44,533 bases of DNA from Pseudomonas triticifolii. Its GTDB lineage: Bacteria; Pseudomonadota; Gammaproteobacteria; Pseudomonadales; Pseudomonadaceae. A model generated the notes under the pieces. That model was not told the DNA's origin. It did no database searches and saw nothing but the letters and a program-made list of their open reading frames with translations. The DNA lies in the NCBI RefSeq assembly GCF_014358015.1, contig NZ_JACONV010000030.1, positions 1-44,533 on the forward strand. Direction: 5' to 3'. Shown piece by piece: positions 24,895 to 33,146 of the stretch (positions are counted from its first letter, which is position 1; every line of letters starts with the position of its first letter). The position numbers were made by a program, and so were the translations under genes.

Positions 24895-24934
24895 ATCTGT
24901 GAACAGTCCACACACCATTCTCGAGACCAGAACC

Positions 24935-25648
24935 ATGCCCCAACCTAACGTTCTCCTGCTGGCCCGCGCCGATCACAGCCCTGTCGATACCGAATTTACA
25001 ACCGGCCCGCTCGACGCCGCCGACCCATTAGCCGAAGGTCGCCGCACGGCCTTCATCGATGAGGCAGGCATCGCCGCCGGTGTCGTTCACTCTGGCGGCT
25101 CGTTGTCGGTCGACGCTTACCCCTACACCGAAATGCTGGTCGTGCACCGTGGTGCGGTCACGCTGAGTTCCGGCAGCGACAGCGTCACGATCAGCATCGG
25201 CGAAAGCGCAGTGATCGGTCGTGGTACTCAGGTACGTATCGAAGCGCAACCGGACAGCCTCTGGGCGTTCTGCGCCGCCACACAGGCCACCGGACCGGAC
25301 AAGCCCGGCATCACGCACCTGGATCGCCTCGCGATGCTCACACCGTCCTCGCCGCCAGACCCGGCCATCATGATCAGTGCGCTGCCGCAGTGCCGCAGCA
25401 ATAACATTTTTGAGGACACCGCCAGCACCCTGCGCATCGGCGTCTGGGATTCAACACCCTACGAGCGCATCTCGCGTCCGCACAGAATCCACGAACTGAT
25501 GAACCTCATCGAAGGCAGCGTGACGCTGGGCATCGAAGGTGGTGAAGCCGTCGTCGTCAAACCCGGCGACACCGTGTTCGTTGCCCAGAACGCGCCCTGC
25601 AAATGGACCAGCACAGGGTATGTGCGCAAGTTCTATGCGGTGACCTGA
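24935..25648 (+). CDS. Double cupin-domain protein (Cupin_3/DUF861-like)
   Basis: 237-aa protein with two cupin-like barrels at about residues 25-110 and 160-235. Barrel 1 shows YPYTEMLVVHRGAVTLSSG and SIGESAVIGRGT; barrel 2 shows RIHELMNLIEGSVTLGIEGG and VVKPGDTVFVAQNAPCKW. This matches the DUF861/Cupin_3 group, which often sits beside amine-oxidising DAO enzymes; the activity is unknown. Start ATG 24935 (MPQPNVLL) follows GAGACC, a weak ribosome site. The REPIN separates it from the GNAT gene. Confidence 0.82.
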   Translation: MPQPNVLLLARADHSPVDTEFTTGPLDAADPLAEGRRTAFIDEAGIAAGVVHSGGSLSVDAYPYTEMLVVHRGAVTLSSGSDSVTISIGESAVIGRGTQVRIEAQPDSLWAFCAATQATGPDKPGITHLDRLAMLTPSSPPDPAIMISALPQCRSNNIFEDTASTLRIGVWDSTPYERISRPHRIHELMNLIEGSVTLGIEGGEAVVVKPGDTVFVAQNAPCKWTSTGYVRKFYAVT

Positions 25649-25654
25649 GAAATG

Positions 25655-25690
25655 AGCCGCGCCCTGTCATGCGCAAGGGCGCGGCTATAA
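25655..25690 (+). terminator. Probable terminator after the cupin gene
   Basis: A 10-bp perfect stem (25655-25664 with 25677-25686, AGCCGCGCCC / GGGCGCGGCT) starts seven bases after the cupin stop. It is followed by ATAACGTTTAAG, a weak T-rich tail. Confidence 0.6.
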
Positions 25691-26018
25691 CGTTTAAGCG
25701 TGCACTAACATCGACCTGCACAAGGTTCGCCAGCGCAGTTAATAGCCACTAAGTGTGCTGCACAAGAACAATTATGTAACTCCGTTGTTTATTTTAGATA
25801 TCCCTCACCACCTGTTGATTTCCCTGTCAGGAACTGCTTAAAAATCAAGACAGCGGACAACAGTGACGTTATACCTCGCCTGAAAATTCTCGACGCTCAC
25901 TCTCTGTTGTTAAACCGGACTATTCCATTCGGCCTCAGGAAACTGCTGCCGCCGATCGTCTACTGCCGAATAAATTACAAATAACATGAAGTTAATCGTT
26001 TAACTTAAGGACATCACC
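25687..26018 (+). promoter_or_regulatory. AT-rich leader upstream of the secreted-protein gene
   Basis: 332 bases with no gene that I can support. The base composition is clearly more AT-rich than the surroundings (for example TTGTTTATTTTAGATATCC near 25784-25802). Five GGA triplets, two of them in AGGAA contexts, occur in the last 190 bases; they could bind RsmA/CsrA, but this is weak evidence. I found no hrp box and no GacA box. Confidence 0.3.
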
Positions 26019-26468
26019 ATGAATACCCACTGCATCGCACTGAGCTTTCTTGCCCTGGCCACTCTGGGTGCAACCGTTACAGCACAGGCAGGGCCGCCTG
26101 TTACAGTGACGTTTAAGAATTTGGGGACGGAGCAGGCCGAGTACACTGTTGTGACTCGCAATGAAAGCTCTACGCAGATGAATGCAAAAAGCCCTGTCAG
26201 GTCTGTGGTCAGACCTGGCGAATCCGACGCCTACACCGTGCAGAGCACCTTATCGCCAGACGCAAGCTATGCGAGCGTCAGATACGTGATGGGCTCCAAG
26301 TCCTGTGTATTTTCTACCACGTTCATGAAGCTTCCCGGAGCTGGAGGCGTCAAGACACCCAAGTGGAACAGAACGGCAACGCCTGGCGGCGGCGCAGTTT
26401 GCACAGCCACGTCACGTGCAACCAACCTTTCCACCTATGCATGGGCGGCAGAGTTTACGATGAAGTAA
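26019..26468 (+). CDS. Small secreted protein of unknown function
   Basis: 149 aa with a clear Sec signal peptide (SFLALATLGATVTAQA, cut near residue 24). The mature part is about 125 residues, rich in Thr, Ser and Val, with two cysteines (KSCVF and AVCTAT) that could form a disulfide in the periplasm. The pattern suggests a beta-rich exported protein; I do not recognise the family. Start ATG 26019 has AAGGA seven bases upstream. It stands alone, flanked by a terminator at each end. Confidence 0.8.
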   Translation: MNTHCIALSFLALATLGATVTAQAGPPVTVTFKNLGTEQAEYTVVTRNESSTQMNAKSPVRSVVRPGESDAYTVQSTLSPDASYASVRYVMGSKSCVFSTTFMKLPGAGGVKTPKWNRTATPGGGAVCTATSRATNLSTYAWAAEFTMK

Positions 26469-26476
26469 TCCCTGTA

Positions 26477-26510
26477 CAAGCGCGTCGAATCTCGACGCGC
26501 TTGACTCTTT
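26477..26510 (+). terminator. Intrinsic terminator after the secreted-protein gene
   Basis: A 12-bp perfect stem (26477-26488 with 26492-26503, CAAGCGCGTCGA / TCGACGCGCTTG) with loop ATC is followed by ACTCTTTCG. It lies nine bases after the stop codon. Confidence 0.75.
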
Positions 26511-26597
26511 CGAACGCTAAAGCTCGCTCCAGACCAGTCGATACAGATACGGTATACAACGCCACGGAATGGCTGCCTACGCGAGGACGCGTACATC

Positions 26598-27290
26598 ATG
26601 AATATCCCGCATCTCTTACCAGTAACTATTCAAACTACCCCGTCAGCGGCTCCTGCCAACAACGCATCGACCCTCAGTAAGCCCTTATTGACACCGACGA
26701 GTCCGGAAAGTGTTTCCTTCTCGGCACTGGCCAGACAACTGAATGAAAGCGCAATGCGTGCTCAATCCCGTGATGCAAGTCTGAGCTCCAAAGAGTTGGG
26801 CGCTTTGGGAAAAAATATTATCGACAAAATCGCAGGATCCACTTATTACGCCAATCGGGACCAGCACGATGCCGAAGTACCTGATACGGATGACCCTGTA
26901 CTTCTCGAAAGGGCACGGCAGGCAACCCTGTTCGAGCGCGGATCAGGAAGAAATCCGTTTGCAGGACTGCCTCAGGATCAACTGAGGTTGATCATGTACG
27001 ACGAGAGCGGCAGCTTCACCATCAATGAGAGAAGCGCCGCGTTCGATGAAGAATATGCGCAGGATCAGGCCTGGAAACGCGCCATCAACCAACGCTACGT
27101 CGACGAATACAACGAAACCGGCAAAAGCACCCAGACCCTGTTCATGATCATCGCCCACTACAACGACCTGCCCCCCATAGAACAGGCGCAATACCCGGCC
27201 GACTACGTGGCCAACCTGACCTCGGGCGACAGTTCGGTCATGGATATGCTCAATGGCCAGAAGGGTCAGTCGCTCAGCGCCAACACGTAA
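26598..27290 (+). CDS. Pseudomonas protein of unknown function with effector-like N terminus
   Basis: 230 aa, no signal peptide and no membrane segment. The first 36 residues contain no Asp or Glu and are rich in Ser, Thr and Pro; positions 3-4 are Ile-Pro (MNIPHLLPVT). This pattern is known from P. syringae type III secretion signals. The rest is acidic and probably helical, with AEVPDTDDPVLLERARQAT and YDESGSFTINERSAAFDE. I recall similar proteins in non-pathogenic Pseudomonas, which argues against an effector role. No hrp box was found upstream. Start ATG 26598 has GAGGA ten bases upstream. Confidence 0.78.
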   Translation: MNIPHLLPVTIQTTPSAAPANNASTLSKPLLTPTSPESVSFSALARQLNESAMRAQSRDASLSSKELGALGKNIIDKIAGSTYYANRDQHDAEVPDTDDPVLLERARQATLFERGSGRNPFAGLPQDQLRLIMYDESGSFTINERSAAFDEEYAQDQAWKRAINQRYVDEYNETGKSTQTLFMIIAHYNDLPPIEQAQYPADYVANLTSGDSSVMDMLNGQKGQSLSANT

Positions 27291-27398
27291 AACGTGCTGT
27301 CCACCGCCATCAGCGGAAAGCGTTCAGGCAGGTTGTCCTTTGCCACCTCGCTGAACAGCTCCTTGTCATCATTTGCAGCAAGAAAGCAGTATCCCGGA

Positions 27399-27434
27399 CA
27401 AGCAAACGCCCCGACAAGTCGAGGCGTTTGCTTG
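27399..27434 (+). terminator. Terminator after the 230-aa unknown protein gene
   Basis: A 12-bp stem (27399-27410 with 27423-27434, CAAGCAAACGCC / GGCGTTTGCTTG) whose loop contains a CGAC / GTCG helix. Little T-tract follows, but the position between convergent genes fits a terminator. Confidence 0.6.
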
Positions 27435-27448
27435 AACATTTCCGAGCA

Positions 27449-27464
27449 CCGCGCTCATGCGCGG
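27449..27464 (-). terminator. Possible pckA terminator hairpin
   Basis: CCGCGC-TCAT-GCGCGG lies 17 bases downstream of the pckA stop on the minus strand. There is no T-tract, so it may only be an mRNA end protector. Confidence 0.35.
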
Positions 27465-27480
27465 CATCAGGAATGTTTAA

Positions 27481-29022
27481 TTACAACTTCGGACCGGCAG
27501 CCTTGATGGCGTCGCTCACGTCGAACTTCTTGAAGTTCTCCACGAACAGGCCAGCCAGCGCCTTGGCGGCTTCGTCGTAGGCAGCCTTGTCAGCCCAGGT
27601 GTTGCGCGGGTTGAGCAGGTTGGTGTCTACGCCCGGTACCGACTTCGGCACGTCCAGGTTGATGGTGTCCAGGTGCTCGGTCTCGGCACCGATCAGCGCG
27701 CCGCTCTGGATCGCTGCAATCACGCCACGGGTGGTCGGGATGTTGAAGCGCTTGCCAACGCCATAACCGCCGCCGGTCCAGCCGGTGTTGACCAGGTAAA
27801 CCTTGGAGCCGAAACCGCGGATGCGCTTGATCAGCAGCTCTGCGTATTCGCCAGCCGGACGCGGGAAGAACGGTGCACCGAAGCAGGTGGAGAAGGTCGA
27901 CTTGATGCCCGAGCCCGAACCCATTTCAGTCGAACCGACCAGCGCGGTGTAACCCGACAGGAAGTGGTAGGCAGCCTGTTCTTCGCTCAGGATCGAGACA
28001 GGCGGCAGTACGCCGGTCAGGTCGCAGGTCAGGAAGATCACGGCGTTCGGCTCGCCACCGAGGTTTTTCGGTGCGCGTTTTTCGATCAGCTCGCGCGGGT
28101 AGGCCGCACGGCTGTTCTGGGTCAGGGTGCTGTCGGCGTAGTCGGCTTTCTTGTTGGCGTCGAGGATGACGTTTTCCAGAACCGCGCCGTGCTGAATGGC
28201 TTTCCAGATAACAGGCTCGTTCTTCTCGGACAGGTCGATGCACTTGGCATAGCAACCGCCTTCGATGTTGAACACCACGCCTTCGCCCCAGCCGTGCTCG
28301 TCGTCACCGATCAGGTAACGGCTTTCGTCAGCCGACAGGGTGGTCTTGCCGGTGCCCGACAGACCGAAGAACAGGGTCACGTCGCCGTCTTCGCCCATGT
28401 TCGCCGCGCAGTGCATCGGCAGAACGTCGGAAGCCGGCAGCAGGAAGTTCTGCACCGAGAACATGGCTTTCTTCATTTCGCCGGCATAACGCATGCCTGC
28501 AATCAACACCTTGCGGGCGGCGAAGTTGATGATGACAGTACCGTCAGAGTTGGTGCCGTCACGCTCAGGTTCGCAGACGAACCATGGCGCGTTCTGGATT
28601 TCCCACTCGTCTTTGCCAGCCGGGTTGTACTGTTCAGGGTTGATGAACAGGCAGCGGCCGAACAGGTTGTGCCACGCGGTCTCGGTGGTCATCTTGACAG
28701 GCAGGTAGTGGGCTGGATCGGAGCCTACATGAACGTGGGAAACGAAGCGCTCGCGTTCGGCCAGGTAAGCACCCACACGGTTCCACAAGGCGTCGAATTT
28801 TTCGGCCGGGAACTTGCGGTTGATCGGGCCCCAGGCGATGGCGTCCTGAGTGCTCGGCTCTTCAACGATGAAACGATCGACCGGCGAACGGCCAGTACGA
28901 TGGCCTGTCTGCACAACCAGTGCGCCAGTGTCGGAAAGTTCGCCTTCGGCGCGGGCAAGGGCTTCCTTGACCAGTTCGTCGGTGCTCAGATCGGTGTACA
29001 CAGCGTTGTTGGTTTGCGTCAT
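27481..29022 (-). CDS. pckA: Phosphoenolpyruvate carboxykinase (ATP)
   Basis: Gluconeogenic enzyme converting oxaloacetate and ATP to PEP, CO2 and ADP in the cytosol; 513 aa, full length. Visible are the substrate-binding HRTGRSPVDRF (41-51), the kinase P-loop GLSGTGKTTLS (220-230), the Mg/Mn site LIGDDEHGW (D240, D241) and the adenine-loop region NIPTTRGVI. Start ATG 29022 has GGGGA five bases upstream. It is a single gene with its own 5' region, convergent with the unknown island genes. Confidence 0.97.
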   Translation of the reverse strand: MTQTNNAVYTDLSTDELVKEALARAEGELSDTGALVVQTGHRTGRSPVDRFIVEEPSTQDAIAWGPINRKFPAEKFDALWNRVGAYLAERERFVSHVHVGSDPAHYLPVKMTTETAWHNLFGRCLFINPEQYNPAGKDEWEIQNAPWFVCEPERDGTNSDGTVIINFAARKVLIAGMRYAGEMKKAMFSVQNFLLPASDVLPMHCAANMGEDGDVTLFFGLSGTGKTTLSADESRYLIGDDEHGWGEGVVFNIEGGCYAKCIDLSEKNEPVIWKAIQHGAVLENVILDANKKADYADSTLTQNSRAAYPRELIEKRAPKNLGGEPNAVIFLTCDLTGVLPPVSILSEEQAAYHFLSGYTALVGSTEMGSGSGIKSTFSTCFGAPFFPRPAGEYAELLIKRIRGFGSKVYLVNTGWTGGGYGVGKRFNIPTTRGVIAAIQSGALIGAETEHLDTINLDVPKSVPGVDTNLLNPRNTWADKAAYDEAAKALAGLFVENFKKFDVSDAIKAAGPKL

Positions 29023-29201
29023 GAGATTCCCCGTCGGCCAGTGGCCGAGTGCTCCAAACGGTTTTGTAGTAAAAAAACAACCACTACTACAGCGTAAAAG
29101 TGGGCCGGATTATGCCAGAAAAGCCCAAGAATGGTAGAACCCTCCTGTCAGAACAGGATTACAGGGGCCCACGTCGTATTCTGGGGCTGTTCGTGTACGG
29201 G

Positions 29202-30104
29202 TTAATGGCGCGTGTCGGATGGCGAATCGACACCGCCGCCAGCAAACAGCTGGGCGACGTCAGTGGCATCGAACAGATAGCGCTCGTTGCAGAACTGGCA
29301 GTCGATCTCGATGGTGCCGTTGTGCTCCTGAACCAACTGCTGCGCATCCTCCAGGCCCAGGCTCACCAGTGCATTGGCAGATCGCTCGCGTGAGCAACTG
29401 CAGCGGAAGCAGATTGGCTGGATATCGAACAGACGCAGCGGGTCTTCGTGGTACAGGCGATGCAGGATGGTCTCGTTATCCAGGCTCAGCATCTCTTCGG
29501 CCGTCAGCGTATTGGCCAGGGTCAGCACGTGCTCCCAGCTGGCATCACGCTCTTCGGGGTCGGGTATCTGTGCCACAGGCAGCTGTTGCAGCAGCAGGCC
29601 GCGAGCGCGATGACCGTCAGCCTTGAGCCAGAAACGTGTACCCAACTGCTCGGACATCACGAAGTAGCTGGAGAGACTTTCGGAAAGGTCCACGCCGTCC
29701 AGCGCGACAATGCCCTGATAGCGCTTGCCCCTGCGCGGATCGATGGTCAGGGCCAGCGAGCCGTCCGGCATCAGATCCTGCAGGCTTGCGCCCGGGGTGA
29801 TCAGTGCTTCGTCGTAGCGGGCAATGCCGCGCAGCTCGCGCTCGCTGGAGCACTCGACCATCAGCAAAGGCACAGCGCCGCTGGAGCGTGCCTGAAGGAT
29901 AAGCAGACCGTCGAACTTGAGCGTGCCGACCAGCAAGGCAGCAGCGGCCATCAGCTCACCGAGCAATTGCGCGACAGGCTCGGGGTACGGGTGCTTGGCG
30001 AGCACTTCGGCGTAACTGCGCTCCAGGGCGACCAGCTCCCCGCGAACGTCGCTTTCGTCAAAAATGAAGCGCTGGGTGAAATCGATGTCCGGGGTATCGT
30101 TCAT
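29202..30104 (-). CDS. hslO: Redox-regulated chaperone Hsp33
   Basis: 300-aa cytosolic holdase activated by oxidation. The zinc-binding redox switch is present as Cys235-Ser-Cys237 and Cys269-x2-Cys272 (FRCSCSRER and DCQFCNER), with one extra cysteine at 232. The N-terminal fold (FIFDESDVRGELV) and the linker with PDPEERDASWEHV are typical. It lies downstream of hslR, as often found in Pseudomonas, and upstream of pckA. Confidence 0.96.
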   Translation of the reverse strand: MNDTPDIDFTQRFIFDESDVRGELVALERSYAEVLAKHPYPEPVAQLLGELMAAAALLVGTLKFDGLLILQARSSGAVPLLMVECSSERELRGIARYDEALITPGASLQDLMPDGSLALTIDPRRGKRYQGIVALDGVDLSESLSSYFVMSEQLGTRFWLKADGHRARGLLLQQLPVAQIPDPEERDASWEHVLTLANTLTAEEMLSLDNETILHRLYHEDPLRLFDIQPICFRCSCSRERSANALVSLGLEDAQQLVQEHNGTIEIDCQFCNERYLFDATDVAQLFAGGGVDSPSDTRH

Positions 30105-30281
30105 AAAAGAAGGTATCTGAAGTGAGGATCTGTAAGGGCAGTCGACGAAAAAATGCGCCGGGCAGCGTTATTCAACACACGCTGCTTCATGCCGTTTGGC
30201 TGGCATTTTAGGAGCTATCCTGCGCTGTTCCAAGCCAGATGCAGTTTTGGGCCGGATGCCGAGCGCTTTCGAGGGCCAGGA

Positions 30282-30689
30282 TCAGTCGCCCTGCTGGCTG
30301 CCACGGAAATCAAAAAGCTGCCTCCGCTGCTTCTTGGTCGGTCGTCCGTCGGTGGTCATGCCCAGGTTGCCAGCCTTGCGTTGCTCGGCTGCGTGTTCGC
30401 GACGGGTGATGCTTTCCGGCGTTTCACGGTAAAGTGTCTGCGCTTCTGGAGCGCCACGACGCACTATGGACAGCGCCTCGACCACGACCGTACGCTCATC
30501 GAACCCCATGCGAATCTGAAACTCGTCGCCCACGCGGGGCTCCTTGCCAGGTTTGCAGCGCTCGCCACGGCAGTGCACCTTGCCGCTTTCGATAGCCGCC
30601 TTGGCCAGGGCTCGGGTCTTGAAGAAACGCGCAGCCCAAAGCCATTTGTCCAAACGAATTTTGTCGTCTTCCTCTGGCTTTTGTGCCAT
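30282..30689 (-). CDS. hslR: S4-domain RNA-binding heat shock protein Hsp15
   Basis: 135-aa protein that binds stalled 50S subunits carrying nascent tRNA. The S4 domain fills the first half (IRLDKWLWAARFFKTRALAK, then GKVHCRGERCKPG), followed by a basic C-terminal tail (RPTKKQRRQLFDFRG). Start ATG 30689 has GAGGA six bases upstream. It precedes hslO on the same strand, with a 177-base gap. Confidence 0.94.
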   Translation of the reverse strand: MAQKPEEDDKIRLDKWLWAARFFKTRALAKAAIESGKVHCRGERCKPGKEPRVGDEFQIRMGFDERTVVVEALSIVRRGAPEAQTLYRETPESITRREHAAEQRKAGNLGMTTDGRPTKKQRRQLFDFRGSQQGD

Positions 30690-30867
30690 ATGAATTCCTC
30701 ATCTTTATAACAGTCAGAACGTTTACCAGGCACGTTGAAACAGTGGCGATCCTTGATCACTCATTTCTGCAGGCCCTCATCACGCCACGAACATGAAGTA
30801 ACCGATCCTTGCTTGTCAAAAACAGTCTGCTTCAATCTCATAGCCTTTATCCCGTAGGGAGTGCGAC

Positions 30868-31650
30868 GTGACCGACTTTCCAGCTTCATTGACTGCTCCC
30901 AAGAAGGGATGTGAAGGCTGTACCAACAGTCCAGAACTGAATTTTTCGTTCGACTACGCCTATCAGCCCATAGTAGACCTGAGCGACAACTCCATTTTCG
31001 CCCACGAAGCACTGGTACGTGGCCCCAATGGCGAAGGCGCACACACCGTGCTCAGTCAGGTCACAGACCAGAATCGCTACCGCTTCGACCAGAGCTGCCG
31101 GACCACCGCCATCGCCGGTGCCGCGCGGCTGGGCATGAACGAACGTTTATCGATCAACTTTTTGCCCAATGCCGTGTATCGTCCAGAACTGTGCATTCGC
31201 AGCACACTGGAAGCCGCCAAGACACACAACTTCCCCATCGACCGCCTGATTTTCGAAACGATCGAAAGCGAGCACATGGGCGATCACAGTCACTTGAGCA
31301 ATATTCTTCGTGAATACCGCGAATTCGGCTTCATGACCGCCATCGACGACTTTGGCGCGGGCCATTCCGGCCTGACCCTGCTGGCTGATTTTCAACCCGA
31401 CCTGATAAAACTCGACATGAATCTGATCCGCGATATTCACCGCAGTCGCGCGCGTCAGGCTATCGTTCGTGGGGTTGTCACAATGTGTTCGGAGTTGGGG
31501 ATTAAAGTCATCGCAGAGGGCATAGAAAGCGCGGATGAACGTGATTTCCTCGCTGATTGTGGCATTTTCCTGATGCAGGGCTACTGGTTCGCCAGGCCGG
31601 CATTCAAAGCGCTGGCGCGGATCAGTCCCGACGCCTGGCAGAAGTCTTGA
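30868..31650 (+). CDS. rimA: RimA, stand-alone EAL-domain c-di-GMP phosphodiesterase
   Basis: 260 aa, almost entirely one EAL domain. The catalytic set looks complete: Glu47 in HEALVRG, Asn97 in SINFLP, Glu130 in IFETIES, Asp160-Asp161 in IDDFGAG, Lys181 in IKLDM, Glu217 in IAEGIE and Gln237 in MQGYWFARP. It should therefore hydrolyse c-di-GMP. The N terminus has a CxxC pair (CEGC). The start is GTG 30868 with AGGGAG six bases upstream. In P. fluorescens the rimA-rimB-rimK operon links c-di-GMP to glutamylation of ribosomal protein S6. Confidence 0.9.
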   Translation: MTDFPASLTAPKKGCEGCTNSPELNFSFDYAYQPIVDLSDNSIFAHEALVRGPNGEGAHTVLSQVTDQNRYRFDQSCRTTAIAGAARLGMNERLSINFLPNAVYRPELCIRSTLEAAKTHNFPIDRLIFETIESEHMGDHSHLSNILREYREFGFMTAIDDFGAGHSGLTLLADFQPDLIKLDMNLIRDIHRSRARQAIVRGVVTMCSELGIKVIAEGIESADERDFLADCGIFLMQGYWFARPAFKALARISPDAWQKS

Positions 31651-31666
31651 GAAATACGGAATCGCA

Positions 31667-32143
31667 TTGAAAACATTCGATCATCTGACAGTCATCGGCC
31701 TGCGCGAGTGGGTGGCGCTTCCCGACTTGGGGGTGGCGGGCCTTCGGGCAAAAATCGATACCGGTGCAAGCACGTCGAGTCTGCACGCGACTGAAATCGA
31801 GCCGTTCGAACGGGACGGCCAGAAATGGGTTCGTTTCAACGCTCACCTGGGCACAGTGGTTCAATTGCGGCATCGTCGATGCGAGGCACAACTGGTCGCC
31901 ATGAAGACTATCAAAAGCTCCAACGGTCAGGCGCAGGTGCGTTATGTGATTCGCACGACGCTGGCCCTGGGTGATCGCATCTGGCCGGTGGAATTTACCC
32001 TGGCCTGCCGCAAGTCGATGCGTTATCGGCTGCTGTTGGGTTCAAACGCCTTGATCGACGGTCAACTGGTCGTCAATCCGGGCATCACTTATGTACAAGA
32101 CAAGCCGGTGTTCCCGGCCTCTACTTCCTCAGGTGCTGCATGA
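31667..32143 (+). CDS. rimB: RimB, retropepsin-like protein of the Rim system
   Basis: 158-aa protein with an aspartic protease-like motif KIDTGASTSSLH (Asp31) and a second conserved block YRLLLGSNALIDG. This is the retropepsin-like RimB family, annotated elsewhere as ATP-dependent zinc protease, which modulates RimK. No in-frame ATG fits; TTG 31667 follows CGGA at six bases and gives MKTFDHLTVIGL. It starts 16 bases after rimA and overlaps rimK by ATGA. Confidence 0.88.
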   Translation: MKTFDHLTVIGLREWVALPDLGVAGLRAKIDTGASTSSLHATEIEPFERDGQKWVRFNAHLGTVVQLRHRRCEAQLVAMKTIKSSNGQAQVRYVIRTTLALGDRIWPVEFTLACRKSMRYRLLLGSNALIDGQLVVNPGITYVQDKPVFPASTSSGAA

Positions 32144-33045
32144 AGATCGCTGTGCTTTCGCGTAACCCGCGTCTGTATTCCACACGTCGTCTGGTCGAAG
32201 CTGGTATTGAGCGTGGCCACGAGATGGTGGTGATCGATACCCTGCGCGCCTATATGAACATCGCCAGTCATAAGCCGCAGATCCACTACCGCGGCAAGCC
32301 GCTCGAAGGCTTCGATGCCGTCATCCCGCGTATCGGTGCTTCAGTGACGTTCTATGGCTGCGCAGTGTTGCGCCAGTTCGAAATGATGGGGGTTTTTCCA
32401 CTTAACGAATCCGTGGCCATTGCCCGCTCACGGGACAAGCTGCGTTCCCTGCAATTGCTCTCACGACGCGGAATCGGTCTGCCGGTGACGGGCTTCGCGC
32501 ATTCCCCAGACGACATCCCCGACCTGATCCAGATGGTCAACGGTGCGCCGCTGGTGATCAAGGTGCTGGAAGGCACGCAAGGAATCGGCGTGGTGCTGTG
32601 CGAAACGGCGACAGCAGCAGAATCGGTGATCGAGGCGTTCATGGGCCTCAAGCAGGACATCATGGTTCAGGAGTACATCAAGGAAGCCGGTGGCGCGGAT
32701 ATTCGCTGTTTCGTGGTCGGTGACAAGGTCATTGCCTCGATGAAGCGTCAGGCCAAGCCTGGGGAGTTCCGCTCCAACCTGCACCGTGGCGGCAGCGCCA
32801 GCCTGATCAAGATCACCCCGGAAGAACGCATGACAGCCCTGCGTGCGGCCAAGGTGATGGGTTTGAGCGTCGCAGGCGTGGATATTCTGCGGTCCAATCA
32901 CGGTCCGCTGGTGATGGAAGTCAATTCCTCGCCGGGGCTTGAGGGTATCGAAGTGACCACCAGCAAAGACGTTGCCGGGATGATCATCGAGTACCTGGAA
33001 AAGAACAGCGGCCCGCACATGACGCGCACCAAAGGGAAGGGATAA
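32140..33045 (+). CDS. rimK: Ribosomal protein S6:glutamate ligase RimK
   Basis: 301-aa ATP-grasp ligase that adds glutamates to the C terminus of ribosomal protein S6. Motifs: NESVAIARSRDKLRSLQLL, the ATP-binding VIKVLEGTQGIGV, MVQEYIKEAGGADIRCFVVG and the metal site VMEVNSSPGLEG. Start ATG 32140 overlaps rimB. It ends the rimABK operon; rpsF itself is not in the window. Confidence 0.96.
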   Translation: MKIAVLSRNPRLYSTRRLVEAGIERGHEMVVIDTLRAYMNIASHKPQIHYRGKPLEGFDAVIPRIGASVTFYGCAVLRQFEMMGVFPLNESVAIARSRDKLRSLQLLSRRGIGLPVTGFAHSPDDIPDLIQMVNGAPLVIKVLEGTQGIGVVLCETATAAESVIEAFMGLKQDIMVQEYIKEAGGADIRCFVVGDKVIASMKRQAKPGEFRSNLHRGGSASLIKITPEERMTALRAAKVMGLSVAGVDILRSNHGPLVMEVNSSPGLEGIEVTTSKDVAGMIIEYLEKNSGPHMTRTKGKG

Positions 33046-33073
33046 CGCTTAAAGAAAAGGCGTGATCATGCAA

Positions 33074-33099
33074 ATGCTCCGCGTTGGAATGCGGAGCAT
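33074..33099 (+). terminator. Hairpin between convergent rimK and envZ
   Basis: A 9-bp stem ATGCTCCGC / GCGGAGCAT (33074-33082 with 33091-33099) with an 8-base loop lies 29 bases after the rimK stop. The tail has few T residues, so termination strength is uncertain. Confidence 0.5.
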
Positions 33100-33146
33100 C
33101 CTGAGAGGTGTTTCCACGCGGCGCGCGGAACGATCAAGCGGCCGCT

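Noticed and set aside
24845..24934. Longer N terminus of the cupin protein starting at ATG 24845
   Set aside because: It would run through the REP element, which is not coding; ATG 24935 begins just after it.
25829..26012. GGA-rich stretch as a possible RsmX/Y-like small RNA
   Set aside because: No GacA box, no hairpin series exposing the GGA motifs, and no terminator before the next gene.
26569..26577. CCACGGA upstream of the 230-aa unknown gene, matching the 3' half of an hrp box
   Set aside because: No GGAACC-like half at 15-16 bases upstream.
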